31,429 nucleotides of DNA from CAUSKK01 sp963533935 (GCA_963533935.1 CAUSQL010000018.1:1-31429); one strand, 5' to 3'. Positions 22,074 to 30,321 are shown, counted from the first letter of the stretch. Numbers and translations: made by a program. Notes: generated from the sequence alone by a model not told the origin.

Positions 22074-23033
22074 CTAGCGCCAGACCCGCCGGATTAGGCG
22101 ATGCAAATTGCCGTGGGCCAGGGCCGCCAGCGCGTTGTGGTCGTAGCCGCGGCCGGCAAGAATTTCCAAAACCACAGGCACCTGCTCTGGTGCCAGATAG
22201 CGGCCGCTCAAGCCCTGGGCGCCGTAGCCCGCCTCCCGCGGCCACCAGTAGGCCCGGTCCAGCTGCGGCGGCAGGTCGGAAATGCCGTCGTCGTAGCCGT
22301 AGTCCAGGCCGATGGCCACATGGTCAATGCCCAGCAGCTGCACCACGTAATCAATGTGCTCGGCCAGGCTTTCCGGCCGCAGCTGGCTGTCGCCGAGGAA
22401 GGAACCGACGCCGTTCAAACAGACCAAACCGCCGGTGGCGGCCACGGCGCGGAAGGCCCGGTCGGTACCGTTGCGGCCGTGGTCGAAGAGGGCGCGCGGG
22501 TTGCAATGGCTGTACAGCACCGGCCGGTCGCCGCTGTAATGGCAGATGTCCAGGGCCGTCTGCTCCTGGCTGTGGCTTAAATCCACGAGAATGCCGGCCG
22601 CGTGCATGGCGTCCACGAAACGTTCGCCCAATTTGGTCAGGCCCTGGGGCGCATCGTGGGCGCCGCCGGCGGCGCTGTTATTACGGTTATAGGCCAGATG
22701 AATCTGCCGCACGCCAAGGCGGTGGTAGAGGCCGACCATGGCCGGCCGCCCCAGCAGCGGTAGGGAACCTTCCAGGTCGAAGGACACGGCCAGTTTTTTT
22801 CCATCAACGGCCCGGCTTAAATCCTCCGCCCGTTCCGCCAACATTAGAAAATCACTGGCTTGAATCTGGCTGTGGAAGCTGGCCAGGGTGGTGAGGGTCT
22901 GCTCCAGACCGTTGAAGTCCATGGCCACGTTGATGGACACGTAGCGGGCGCCGGCATCATAGTGGCGGCGCAGCTGGTTCATGTCCGTGTCGGGGCGTAG
23001 GGGCAGGCAGCTGTGGGCGTCGAAAAAATACAT
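22074..23033 (-). CDS. Membrane dipeptidase-like protein (peptidase family M19)
   Basis: The product is 319 aa. M19 enzymes are binuclear-zinc dipeptidases with a TIM-barrel fold. Conserved blocks are FDAHSCLPLRPD at the N-terminus, VSFDLEGSLPL (bridging Glu), GVRQIHLAYNRNN, GILVDLSHS and VLYSHCNPRAL (metal His), and HVAIGLDYGYDDG. The first metal motif is normally HxD. Here it is His-Ser-Cys, so the Asp ligand is replaced by Cys. That may change metal choice or abolish activity. There is no signal peptide, so it is cytoplasmic. It is divergent from an ABC transporter gene pair across 84 bp. Confidence 0.88.
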   Translation of the reverse strand: MYFFDAHSCLPLRPDTDMNQLRRHYDAGARYVSINVAMDFNGLEQTLTTLASFHSQIQASDFLMLAERAEDLSRAVDGKKLAVSFDLEGSLPLLGRPAMVGLYHRLGVRQIHLAYNRNNSAAGGAHDAPQGLTKLGERFVDAMHAAGILVDLSHSQEQTALDICHYSGDRPVLYSHCNPRALFDHGRNGTDRAFRAVAATGGLVCLNGVGSFLGDSQLRPESLAEHIDYVVQLLGIDHVAIGLDYGYDDGISDLPPQLDRAYWWPREAGYGAQGLSGRYLAPEQVPVVLEILAGRGYDHNALAALAHGNLHRLIRRVWR

Positions 23034-23117
23034 AAATACTCCGGGTTAGGGGGAAGGGCCGCGGGGAACGGGCCGGAATGCCGTTATTATAGGTTTTTCC
23101 CCTTTAGGCACATTTCC

Positions 23118-23924
23118 ATGCTTCTTTTTGACGGTCGTCCGCAGCAGCGCCGCCGCCTCTGGGCCGCGCTCGATTATCTCTGGGGCATTTTCCCCGCCCT
23201 CGCTTCCCTCTTCATATTGATTGCCCTGTGGCAGTTGGCCCACGAACGGCTGGGCGCCATGATATTGCCGGCGCCGCGGGCCGTGTTCCAGCGGGTGGGG
23301 GAAATACTTAGTTCCGCCGACCGGCAGCAGGTGCTGCTCACCGTGCAGCGGGGCTTTAGCGCCGTGCTGCTGGCGGTTGTAAGCGGTCTGCTGCTGGGCT
23401 TCGCCGCCGGCCTGCACCGCACGGTGGCTTTGCTCTGCCGGCCGCTCATCACCCTACTGCTGGCCATGCCGCCCATCATCTGGGTGGTGCTGGCCATCTT
23501 CTGGTTCGGCATGGGCAGCGGCGCGGTGATTTTTACCATTTTTATTGTGGTGCTGCCGCTGATGTTCGCCAGCGCCCAGCAGGGTTTGCTTAGTGTGCCG
23601 GTACCGTTAAAGGAAATGCTGGACATCTACCGGGTACCCTGGCCGCGGCGGCTGCGCCAGTTCTATCTGCCGCATTTAATCCGGCAAATTATCCCGGCGC
23701 TCATTGTCGCGGTGGGCTCCGGCTTAAAGGTTACGGTCATGGCCGAGCTGCTCGGCAGCGATGACGGCATGGGCAGTGCCATCCGCGAGGCGCGGGCCAT
23801 GCTCGACGGCGTTACGGTGCTGGCCCAGGTGGTGATTATGGTGGCGCTAATCATGGCGGTGGAATACGGGCTGCTGGAGCCGCTGCGCCGCTATTTCATT
23901 GGGGAGCACCATGCTAAGCCTTGA
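23118..23924 (+). CDS. ABC transporter permease, SsuC/TauC/ThiX-like
   Basis: The product is 268 aa from ATG 23118; an upstream frame extension is not supported by hydrophobicity. There are six membrane segments. The N-terminal pattern WQLAHERLGAMILPAPRAVF and the core LLAMPPIIWVVLAIFWFGMG are typical of the nitrate/sulfonate/taurine/thiamine-precursor permease group. An EAA-like loop follows (LKEMLDIYRVPWPRRLRQFY, then LPHLIRQIIPAL). The substrate cannot be told. It overlaps the ATPase gene by 14 nt. No binding protein is next to the pair. Confidence 0.9.
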   Translation: MLLFDGRPQQRRRLWAALDYLWGIFPALASLFILIALWQLAHERLGAMILPAPRAVFQRVGEILSSADRQQVLLTVQRGFSAVLLAVVSGLLLGFAAGLHRTVALLCRPLITLLLAMPPIIWVVLAIFWFGMGSGAVIFTIFIVVLPLMFASAQQGLLSVPVPLKEMLDIYRVPWPRRLRQFYLPHLIRQIIPALIVAVGSGLKVTVMAELLGSDDGMGSAIREARAMLDGVTVLAQVVIMVALIMAVEYGLLEPLRRYFIGEHHAKP

Positions 23925-24597
23925 AGCCATCAGCATTGAGCTGGCGGGAAAAACCATCGTTAGCGATTTCTCTTTGGCACTGGCGCCAGGCCAGTGCGCG
24001 GCCCTCTTCGGCCCCTCCGGCTGCGGCAAGACCACCATTCTGCGCGCCATCGGCGGCCTGACTGAGCTGAAGGCGGGGCGAATCATCAATAATTCCCGCC
24101 GCTGCGCCTACCTCTTTCAGGAGCCGCGGCTGCTGCCCTGGCTGACGGTGCTGGACAATGTGCGGCTGGTGCGGCCGGCGGTGGCCGAGGCACAAATTTT
24201 TACCCTGCTGGAACGGCTGGGGCTGGAATGGCGCGACGGCGCCAAGTACCCGGGGGAACTGTCCGGCGGCATGGCACAGCGGGTGGCGCTGGCGCGGGCG
24301 CTAATCATTGAGCCGGATTTGCTGCTGATGGACGAACCCTTTTCGGCGCTGGATTTAAGCCTGCGGCGGGACTTGCAGCAGCACATTGCCACGCTGCTGG
24401 CCGCTGGTCTGGCTGTGGTGCTGGTCAGCCACGACAGCGAGGAGGTGGCGCTGCTGGCCCGGGACATCTACGGCCTGGGCGGGAGGCCGACGCGGCTCCG
24501 GGAACACCTTCACCTGACCACGCCGCTGGCGGCGCGGGACCGGGCCTGGCTGGGGGAACAGCTGCGGCGGCCGCTGCTGGCCGGGCGGCTGTACTGA
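23911..24597 (+). CDS. ABC transporter ATP-binding protein, SsuB/TauB/ThiZ-like
   Basis: The product is 228 aa from ATG 23911 behind GGGGAG; an in-frame TTG at 23899 is the weaker start. It has Walker A FGPSGCGKTT, Q-loop YLFQEPRLLPW, signature LSGGMAQRVALARAL, Walker B LLLMDEPFSALD and H-loop VLVSHDSEE. The QEPRLLPW sequence is characteristic of the sulfonate/nitrate/taurine class. It forms a unit with the upstream permease; the missing binding protein must be encoded elsewhere. An intergenic repeat cluster follows instead of a classical terminator. Confidence 0.92.
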   Translation: MLSLEAISIELAGKTIVSDFSLALAPGQCAALFGPSGCGKTTILRAIGGLTELKAGRIINNSRRCAYLFQEPRLLPWLTVLDNVRLVRPAVAEAQIFTLLERLGLEWRDGAKYPGELSGGMAQRVALARALIIEPDLLLMDEPFSALDLSLRRDLQQHIATLLAAGLAVVLVSHDSEEVALLARDIYGLGGRPTRLREHLHLTTPLAARDRAWLGEQLRRPLLAGRLY

Positions 24598-24637
24598 ATT
24601 CCGGTTAGCAACACGGTTTTGGGTCTCTAGTGCCTAA

Positions 24638-24715
24638 TTACCGACAGACGGGCGCTTCCCCTGTATGTATTTAGAATCTTAATTACAGACAGGGGAAGCG
24701 CCCCGTTGTATGTTT
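24638..24715. repeat. Palindromic intergenic repeat, copy R10
   Basis: The left outer arm is TTACCGACAGACGGGCGC. The inner arms are GCGCTTCCCCTGTATGTA and TACAGACAGGGGAAGCGC (one mismatch). The right outer arm GCGCCCCGTTGTATG is of the variant type, so the two outer arms of this copy are of mixed origin. Confidence 0.85.
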
Positions 24716-24722
24716 AAACACC

Positions 24723-24757
24723 TTAAACCGACAACTGGGCGCTTTAGCTGTTCGTTA
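24723..24757. repeat. Half copy R10b
   Basis: TTAAACCGACAACTGGGCGC followed by GCTTTAGCTGTTCGTTAA: left outer and inner arms only, next to full copy R10. Between 24758 and 24884 I see no gene or known signal. Confidence 0.65.
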
Positions 24758-24884
24758 ATTGGCATTTAATGTGAGCTAGTTGGGGCCTGTGCTGGCCTAA
24801 CGGCATGTTAAACCGCATAGTTACGGGCTAATTGGGCCACGGGGCCATTGCCAATATGAAGTGAATATTCCCTTCTCGGGTTTA

Positions 24885-25057
24885 TTTACCGACGGACAGC
24901 CGGTTGTTCGACCTGAAGGTCTCACAGCGCCCATCGCTGACGCTCGGGCGGTTGTTCGGCTTGCGCCTCACGCGCCCATCGCTAACGCTCGGGCGCTTCT
25001 CCTGTATGTATTTAAAGCCTTAATTACATACAGGGGAAGCGCCCCTCCGTCGGTAAA
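24885..25057. repeat. Palindromic intergenic repeat, copy R11, with two tandem accessory modules
   Basis: The left outer arm is TTTACCGACGGACAGCCGG. Two tandem modules follow (24901-24948 and 24949-24993), each starting CGGTTGTTCG and ending CGCTCGGG. Their inserts between TTC and TCA are GACCT-GA-AGGTC (24910-24921) and GGC-TTGC-GCC (24958-24967). Normal inner arms and a right outer arm GCGCCCCTCCGTCGGTAAA follow. It lies upstream of the pqi operon. Confidence 0.9.
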
Positions 25058-25098
25058 TTGCCGAAAATTAGCTGGAGTCTTCGCCCTAAAATAGCGCC

Positions 25099-25755
25099 AT
25101 GTTAGAGAAACACCTGATTGCCTGTCCCGCCTGCGACAGCCTCTATAAAAAAGAGCATTTAGATAAGAACGAGGTGCTGCTGTGCGACCACTGCGGCAGC
25201 CTCATCGACGACGGCCTGGACGACTTCCGCGCCGCCTTCGCCTACGCCCTGACCTGTTTAATCCTCTTCGCCATGGCCAATCTGCTGCCCTTCATCACCC
25301 TGAATTTGAAGGGGGAAACCAGCAGCACCTCCATCATTGCCTCGGTGCTGACGCTGGCGGACAACGGTTTGCCGGCGCTGGCCTGGTTTTTAAGCCTGCT
25401 GATTTTCGTGGTGCCCCTCTGGTATTTGCTGGGGGTCATCTGGTCAATCCTCAGCTTCCGCCTCGGCCTGCTGCGCGGTCTGACCCGCAAATTCCTGCAT
25501 TTGATGGCGCGCATGGGCCAGTGGAACATGCTGGAGGTGTACCTGGTGGCCGTGCTGGTTACCCTGGTGAAGGTGATGCAAATGGCCGACGTGCGCTTTC
25601 TCAGCGGCTTCTGGTCCTTCGCCGTGCTCATCTTCTTTTCCATCTTGCTGAACCGCAGCTACGACCTAGGCGATGCCATCTTCCTGCTTAACGACCACAA
25701 GGCGGCTAACGCCCAAGATTCCCTGATTAATGACCATGAACCAAATTACCGCTAA
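25099..25755 (+). CDS. pqiA: PqiA family, first half (split PqiA)
   Basis: The product is 218 aa. A zinc-ribbon pattern CPACDS...LLCDHCGS (two CxxC) is followed by four membrane segments with the PqiA landmarks ILFAMANLLPFITLNL and MGQWNMLEVYLVAVLVTLVK. PqiA of E. coli is about 417 aa with two such domains. Here the N-terminal domain is a separate protein and the C-terminal domain is the next gene. PqiA works with the MCE protein PqiB in lipid transport between the membranes. ATG 25099 has no clear Shine-Dalgarno. Its last 20 nt overlap a short leader ORF. Confidence 0.88.
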   Translation: MLEKHLIACPACDSLYKKEHLDKNEVLLCDHCGSLIDDGLDDFRAAFAYALTCLILFAMANLLPFITLNLKGETSSTSIIASVLTLADNGLPALAWFLSLLIFVVPLWYLLGVIWSILSFRLGLLRGLTRKFLHLMARMGQWNMLEVYLVAVLVTLVKVMQMADVRFLSGFWSFAVLIFFSILLNRSYDLGDAIFLLNDHKAANAQDSLINDHEPNYR

Positions 25756-25825
25756 AAGTCAGCAGAAAATCTTTTGCCGTGAAGCCTGGCCACGGCACAG
25801 GTCATATTTTTACCAACGACTATGA
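25736..25825 (+). CDS. Overlapping leader ORF: duplicated start of the second PqiA gene
   Basis: A 29-codon frame starts inside the end of the first pqiA gene and ends as ATGA on the start of the second. Its first 16 residues (MNQITAKSQQKIFCRE) match the first 16 of the second PqiA protein (MNQITAKSQHKIFCRE) with one change, while the DNA differs at seven third positions in silent ways plus one or two more. After that it diverges and ends RSYFYQRL. It may couple translation of the two genes, or it may be a decaying partial duplication. Confidence 0.5.
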   Translation: MNQITAKSQQKIFCREAWPRHRSYFYQRL

Positions 25826-26451
25826 ATCAAATAACCGCTAAGAGCCAACACAAGATTTTTTGCCGTGAATGTAGGTCGGTCATGGGCCAGCCCTTCCCCC
25901 GCCGCTGCCTACACTGCCACGCGCCGCTGCACAGCCGCATTCCCCGCAGTCTGAACAAGAGCTGGTGCTACCTACTGACGGCCATCGTGCTGTTCTTTCC
26001 GGCCAATCTGCTGCCCATTTCCGCCACCAGCTACCTGGGCAGCACGCCCCAGGAGGACACCATTTTCACCAGCATCGTGCTGCTGTGGAGCCACGGCTCC
26101 TATGTGATTGCGCTGATAATCTTTCTGGCCTCCATCATGACGCCCTTTTTTAAGATTATGGTGCTGCTCTATCTGCTGTTGAACCACCGGCCGCGGCGGC
26201 CACCCATCTGGCAGACCAAGCTCTACCACTTGATTCACCTGCTCGGCCGCTGGTCGATGATTGACGTGTTTGTGGTGGCGCTGCTGGCCGCCCTCATCAA
26301 CGGCAATTTGGCCAGCATCCGCGGTGGGCCGGGCATATTTGCCTTTGCCGCCGTGGTGTTTTTCACCATGTTAGCCACCGAGAGCTTCGATACCCGCCTG
26401 CTCTGGGATTACTACTTTGACCACGCCCATGAAAAAGAAGAAAAAAATTAA
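25822..26451 (+). CDS. pqiA: PqiA family, second half (split PqiA)
   Basis: The product is 209 aa with a CREC...RCLHCH zinc-ribbon pattern and four membrane segments. They carry FFPANLLPISATSYLGS, VLLWSHGSYVIALIIFLASI and HLLGRWSMIDVFVVALLAAL, close to the C-terminal domain of E. coli PqiA (LPANILPI, GRWSMIDVFVIAVL). The start overlaps the leader ORF stop (ATGA), and its end overlaps pqiB by 23 nt. It presumably pairs with the first half to form one PqiA unit. Confidence 0.92.
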   Translation: MNQITAKSQHKIFCRECRSVMGQPFPRRCLHCHAPLHSRIPRSLNKSWCYLLTAIVLFFPANLLPISATSYLGSTPQEDTIFTSIVLLWSHGSYVIALIIFLASIMTPFFKIMVLLYLLLNHRPRRPPIWQTKLYHLIHLLGRWSMIDVFVVALLAALINGNLASIRGGPGIFAFAAVVFFTMLATESFDTRLLWDYYFDHAHEKEEKN

Positions 26452-28066
26452 CCTAATCTGGCTGCTGCCAACCATCGCCCTGCTGGTGGGCTTTTACCTG
26501 GCCTACGACCGCTATTCCCAGTACGGGGCCATTATCCAAATCACCTTCCCCAACGCCGAGGGCCTGGAAGTAGGTAAGACGAAGATTCGCTATAAGAACC
26601 TGGACATCGGCACCGTCCGCGATGTGCGTTTAAGCCCGGCGCTGGATTCGGTCATCGTCGAGGCGCAGATGGATAAGAATGCGGACAATCTATTGCGTAA
26701 AGACAGTGAATTCTGGATTGTGAAGCCGCAAATTTCCACCCGCGGCGTGATGGGCCTGTCCACCATTTTGTCCGGCAGCTACATCGCCGTTTCCATTGGC
26801 AAATCCGAGGAATACAGCCGCAGCTTTAAGGCGCTGGAGGACATTCCCCTGGTGGAGAAGGGCGAGCGGGGCCTGCGGCTCCAGCTGACCACCGAGCGGC
26901 TGGCCGGCCTGAACGTGGGTTCGCCGGTCTATTACCAGGGCATGACCGTGGGCCAGGTGGAGAAAATTGCCTTCAGCGAGGACTTCCGCCACATCGTCAT
27001 CAGCGCCTTCATCAAGGCGCCCTACGACAAATTAGTCAATAAAAACAGCCGCTTCTGGAACGTCAGCGGCTTCCGCGCCACCCTTGGCAGCCAGGGGGCC
27101 AAGTTCGAGATGGAATCGCTGGAAAGCCTGATGATGGGCGGCATCACCTTCGCCTCCGACGGCGGCAATGCCAACGCGGTGGTCAGCGCCAAGGAAAACG
27201 CGGGGCCGGAGGATAAATCGCCGGCCAGCGACGGCAAGGCAGCGCCCATGACCTTCACCCTCCATAAGAATGAGGTGGAAAGCCGCGGCAAGGGCCAGCT
27301 GCGCAAGGAAAGCTATCTGGTCTATTTCCCCGATTCGGTGCGCGGCCTGAAGGTGGGCGCGCCGGTGAATTTTAAGGGCTTCGACATTGGCGAGGTCAGG
27401 GAAATTAACCTCATCTACGACGAGAAAACCCGGGACGCCAAGGTGCCGGTGCTGGTGGAAATCGAGCCGGAGCGCATTAATTCCACCGGCGGCAACAGCC
27501 AGCTCATCGCCAATCTGGTGCGTTCCGGCCTGGTGGCGTCGCTGGAGACTGGCAACCTGTTCACCGGCGAAAAATACGTGAAGCTGGAAATGGGCAAAAA
27601 GCCGCAGACGCTGAAGAAGGACGGGGACAGCAACTACGACGTGCTGCCGAGCCAGCCCACGGAGCTGGGCCGGCTCACCGAGGACGTCAGCGCCATCGTC
27701 GCCAACGTGAAGCGGCTGCCGCTGAACCAAATCGCCAAGAATGTGGAAGATTTAACCCGGGACCTGAAGGGCATCAGCGGCGACCTGCGCGGCCAGCTGA
27801 ACGGCACGCTGAAGAACATCGACGGTCTGGTTAAGGACTTGGATAGGCTGGCCCGGGACAGCCGGGAGAACATCGGCAAAACCAGCGACCAGCTGAACCA
27901 GAACCTGCGCCAGCTGGATAAGGTGCTGAAGGGTCTAGGGCCGGAGTCGTCCCTGTACTTCACTCTAGAAAAAACCATGAACAGCCTGGAGAAGACCAGC
28001 ACCCAGCTGGATAAATTGTTGAAGAAGCTGAACGGCAAGCCCAACAGCCTGATTTTCGGCGATTAG
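26429..28066 (+). CDS. pqiB: PqiB-like MCE protein
   Basis: The product is 545 aa from ATG 26429; an in-frame TTG at 26417 is less likely. It has an N-terminal anchor (NLIWLLPTIALLVGFYLAY) and three MCE domains, beginning near residues 35 (QITFPNAEGLEVGKTKIRYK), 150 (RLQLTTERLAGLNVGSPVYY) and 285 (FPDSVRGLKVGAPVNFKGFD). A long C-terminal helical region from about 440 to 530 has heptad-like leucines. PqiB hexamers form a needle that bridges inner and outer membranes. No pqiC lipoprotein gene follows; the next feature is a repeat cluster and convergent sucD. Confidence 0.95.
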   Translation: MKKKKKINLIWLLPTIALLVGFYLAYDRYSQYGAIIQITFPNAEGLEVGKTKIRYKNLDIGTVRDVRLSPALDSVIVEAQMDKNADNLLRKDSEFWIVKPQISTRGVMGLSTILSGSYIAVSIGKSEEYSRSFKALEDIPLVEKGERGLRLQLTTERLAGLNVGSPVYYQGMTVGQVEKIAFSEDFRHIVISAFIKAPYDKLVNKNSRFWNVSGFRATLGSQGAKFEMESLESLMMGGITFASDGGNANAVVSAKENAGPEDKSPASDGKAAPMTFTLHKNEVESRGKGQLRKESYLVYFPDSVRGLKVGAPVNFKGFDIGEVREINLIYDEKTRDAKVPVLVEIEPERINSTGGNSQLIANLVRSGLVASLETGNLFTGEKYVKLEMGKKPQTLKKDGDSNYDVLPSQPTELGRLTEDVSAIVANVKRLPLNQIAKNVEDLTRDLKGISGDLRGQLNGTLKNIDGLVKDLDRLARDSRENIGKTSDQLNQNLRQLDKVLKGLGPESSLYFTLEKTMNSLEKTSTQLDKLLKKLNGKPNSLIFGD

Positions 28067-28076
28067 GGGTTAAAAA

Positions 28077-28133
28077 ACATATAGGAGACGCGCAGCGCTG
28101 AGCATAGCGAAAAACCGCCCGGCTGTTTGTAAA
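28077..28133. repeat. Right-half copy R12a with accessory module
   Basis: On the minus strand it reads left outer arm TTTACAAACAGCCGGGCGG, then TTTTTC, insert GC-TAT-GC (28108-28102), then TCAGCGCTGCGCG. It directly precedes full copy R12b. Confidence 0.7.
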
Positions 28134-28140
28134 CAACCAT

Positions 28141-28218
28141 ATACAAACAGACGGGCGCTTTATATGTATGTAATTAGGGATTAAATACATACATATAAAG
28201 CGCCCGTCCGTCGGTAAA
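28141..28218. repeat. Palindromic intergenic repeat, copy R12b
   Basis: The inner arms GCGCTTTATATGTATGTA and TACATACATATAAAGCGC are exact complements, with a TATA core in place of CCCC/GGGG. The outer arms are ATACAAACAGACGGGCGC and GCGCCCGTCCGTCGGTAAA. It lies between convergent pqiB and sucD, where no intrinsic terminator is seen. Confidence 0.9.
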
Positions 28219-28232
28219 TGCTAGCGGTAAGG

Positions 28233-29102
28233 CTATTTAGCGATTTTCTGTAGCGCCGCGCCAATGTCCGCCGGTGAACGCACCGTAGTTACGCCCGCCG
28301 CCTCCAGCGCCCGGAACTTGTCCGCTGCCGTACCCTTACCGCCGGCAATGATGGCGCCGGCGTGGCCCATGCGCTTGCCCTTCGGTGCGGTAACGCCAGC
28401 GATGTAGGCCACCACCGGCTTACGCACATTGGACTTAATGAATTCCGCCGCCTCTTCTTCCGCCGAACCGCCGATTTCGCCCACCATCACGATGTATTTG
28501 GTTTCCGGGTCCTGCTCGAAGGCGGCCAGGCAGTCGATGAAGCTGGTGCCGTTAATGGGGTCACCGCCGATGCCCACGCAGGTGGACTGGCCCAGGCCGA
28601 TGTTGGTGGTCTGGAACACCGCCTCATAGGTCAGGGTGCCGGAGCGGGAGACGATGCCAACGGAGCCCTTCTTGTGAATGTGGCCGGGCATGATGCCCAT
28701 CTTGCATTCTTCCGGGGTAATGATGCCGGGGCAGTTGGGGCCCACCAGGCGCACATTGGTGCCCTTCAGCGCCGCCTTCACCCGCAGCATGTCAAGTACT
28801 GGAATGCCCTCGGTGATGCAGGCGATGACTTCAATGCCCGCGTCCACCGCCTCCAGAATGGAATCGGCGGCAAAGGGCGGCGGCACGAAAATCATCGACG
28901 CGTTGGCACCGGTAGCCTGCACCGCCTCGGCACAGTTGTTAAATACCGGCCGGTCCAGGTGCTTGGAACCGCCCTTGTTCGGGGTAACGCCGCCCACCAG
29001 CTGGGTGCCGTAGGCAATGGCCTGTTCGCTGTGGAAGGTGCCCTGAGCGCCAGTGAAACCCTGGGTGATAACTTTAGTGTTCTTAGTGATGAAAATGCTC
29101 AT
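28233..29102 (-). CDS. sucD: Succinyl-CoA synthetase alpha subunit
   Basis: The product is 289 aa, normal length. The CoA-binding N-terminal fold has TKVITQGFTGAQGTFHSEQA and GGVTPNKGG. The phosphohistidine loop KRMGHAGAIIAGGKGTAADK holds the catalytic His of the family. With SucC it converts succinyl-CoA to succinate, making ATP or GTP in the TCA cycle. It starts 8 nt after the sucC stop behind AGGAG. It ends close to repeat R12b, with no classical terminator. Confidence 0.98.
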   Translation of the reverse strand: MSIFITKNTKVITQGFTGAQGTFHSEQAIAYGTQLVGGVTPNKGGSKHLDRPVFNNCAEAVQATGANASMIFVPPPFAADSILEAVDAGIEVIACITEGIPVLDMLRVKAALKGTNVRLVGPNCPGIITPEECKMGIMPGHIHKKGSVGIVSRSGTLTYEAVFQTTNIGLGQSTCVGIGGDPINGTSFIDCLAAFEQDPETKYIVMVGEIGGSAEEEAAEFIKSNVRKPVVAYIAGVTAPKGKRMGHAGAIIAGGKGTAADKFRALEAAGVTTVRSPADIGAALQKIAK

Positions 29103-29110
29103 AAATGCTC

Positions 29111-30271
29111 CTATTTGGCCGCCGCTACCGCTTTTTGCGCCGCGTCCGTTAAATCACTGGCCGAGGTGATGGCCAAACCGCTTTCGTCCAACATCTTTCT
29201 GCCCAGCTCCACGTTGGTGCCCTGGAGGCGCACCACCACGGGCACGGTCAAATTAATTTCCTTGGCGGCGCTGATAATGCCCTCGGCGATTAGGTCGCAG
29301 CGGACAATGCCACCAAAGATATTCACAAGAATGGACTTAACCTGCGGCGAGGTGAGAATGAGCTTGAAGGCCTCCTTCACCCGTTCCGCCGTGGCGCCGC
29401 CGCCCACATCCAGGAAGTTGGCCGGTTCGCCGCCGTGCAATTTGACAATGTCCATGGTCGCCATGGCCAAACCGGCGCCGTTCACCATGCAGCCGATGTT
29501 GCCGTCCAGGGCCACGTAGTTCAGTTCCAGCTCCTGGGCGCGGTTCTCCCGCTCGTCTTCTTGGGTGGGGTCGCGCATTTCCGCCAAATCCTTGTGGCGG
29601 TACAGGGCGTTATCGTCCACGGCAATCTTCGCGTCGAGGGCGAGCAGCTGGCCGTCGCCGGTGATAATTAGCGGGTTAATCTCCACCATGGATAAATCCT
29701 TCTCCACGAAGAGCCGGTGCAGGCCGGCCAGCAGCTCGGTCAGCTGGCCCACCTGGGCCTTATTTAGACCGAGGGCGAAGGCGAGGCGGCGGCCCACGTA
29801 GGGGAAGTAGCCGGCGCTGGCGTCCACGCCCACCGAGAGGATTTTTTCCGGGCTCTTCGCCGCCACCTCTTCGATGTCCATGCCGCCCTCCGCCGAGGAG
29901 ATGAAGGAAATGCGCCGGGTGGCCCGGTCCACCACCGCGGACACGTAGAGTTCATCAACGATGTTCAGGCCTTCCTCAATGAGCACCTTATTGATGGGGA
30001 GGCCGATGGCGCCGGTCTGATGGGTTTTCAGGGTACTGCCCAACATGCTGCTGGCCAGGCTTTTCACCTCGTCCAGGCTCTTGGCCACCTTAACGCCGCC
30101 GGCCTTGCCGCGGCCGCCGCTGTGCACCTGAGCCTTAACCACCCAAACGCTGCCGCCCAGCTCCTGGGCCGCTTTGACCGCCTCGTCGGCGCTGTGGGCC
30201 AGAATGTTTCTGGGAGTGGCCACGCCGTACTGGCGGAAGAGAGCCTTGGCCTGATATTCGTGTAAATTCAT
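29111..30271 (-). CDS. sucC: Succinyl-CoA synthetase beta subunit
   Basis: The product is 386 aa, normal length. It opens MNLHEYQAKALFRQYGVATP and has an ATP-grasp core (VWVVKAQVHSGGRGKAGGVK), MVEINPLIITGDGQLLALDA with metal-binding residues, NGAGLAMATMDIVKLHGGEP and VNIFGGIVRCDLIAEGI. ATG 30271 is preceded by GAGG. It is the first gene of a two-gene sucCD operon. sucAB, the usual neighbours, are not upstream; a repeat and an unrelated lipoprotein gene are there instead. An inverted repeat about 50 nt upstream may be regulatory. Confidence 0.98.
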   Translation of the reverse strand: MNLHEYQAKALFRQYGVATPRNILAHSADEAVKAAQELGGSVWVVKAQVHSGGRGKAGGVKVAKSLDEVKSLASSMLGSTLKTHQTGAIGLPINKVLIEEGLNIVDELYVSAVVDRATRRISFISSAEGGMDIEEVAAKSPEKILSVGVDASAGYFPYVGRRLAFALGLNKAQVGQLTELLAGLHRLFVEKDLSMVEINPLIITGDGQLLALDAKIAVDDNALYRHKDLAEMRDPTQEDERENRAQELELNYVALDGNIGCMVNGAGLAMATMDIVKLHGGEPANFLDVGGGATAERVKEAFKLILTSPQVKSILVNIFGGIVRCDLIAEGIISAAKEINLTVPVVVRLQGTNVELGRKMLDESGLAITSASDLTDAAQKAVAAAK

Positions 30272-30321
30272 CAGAGATTCCTCAAGTTAAAATGCCTGTT
30301 TCTAAGTCTAGCGGAAAAATT

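Noticed and set aside
22101..22894. Arg/Pro- and Ala/Val-rich plus-strand frames opposite the dipeptidase
   Set aside because: They show compositional bias only; the M19 gene on the other strand accounts for the region.
24638..25057. CRISPR-like appearance of repeated palindromes
   Set aside because: Copies are not regularly spaced, arms are long and inverted, the intervening DNA is not uniform spacers, and no cas genes are present.
28362..29519. 385-codon plus-strand frame opposite sucD and sucC
   Set aside because: It is an antisense shadow: both sucCD genes are full-length with conserved motifs, and the translated frame has no recognisable domain or ribosome site.
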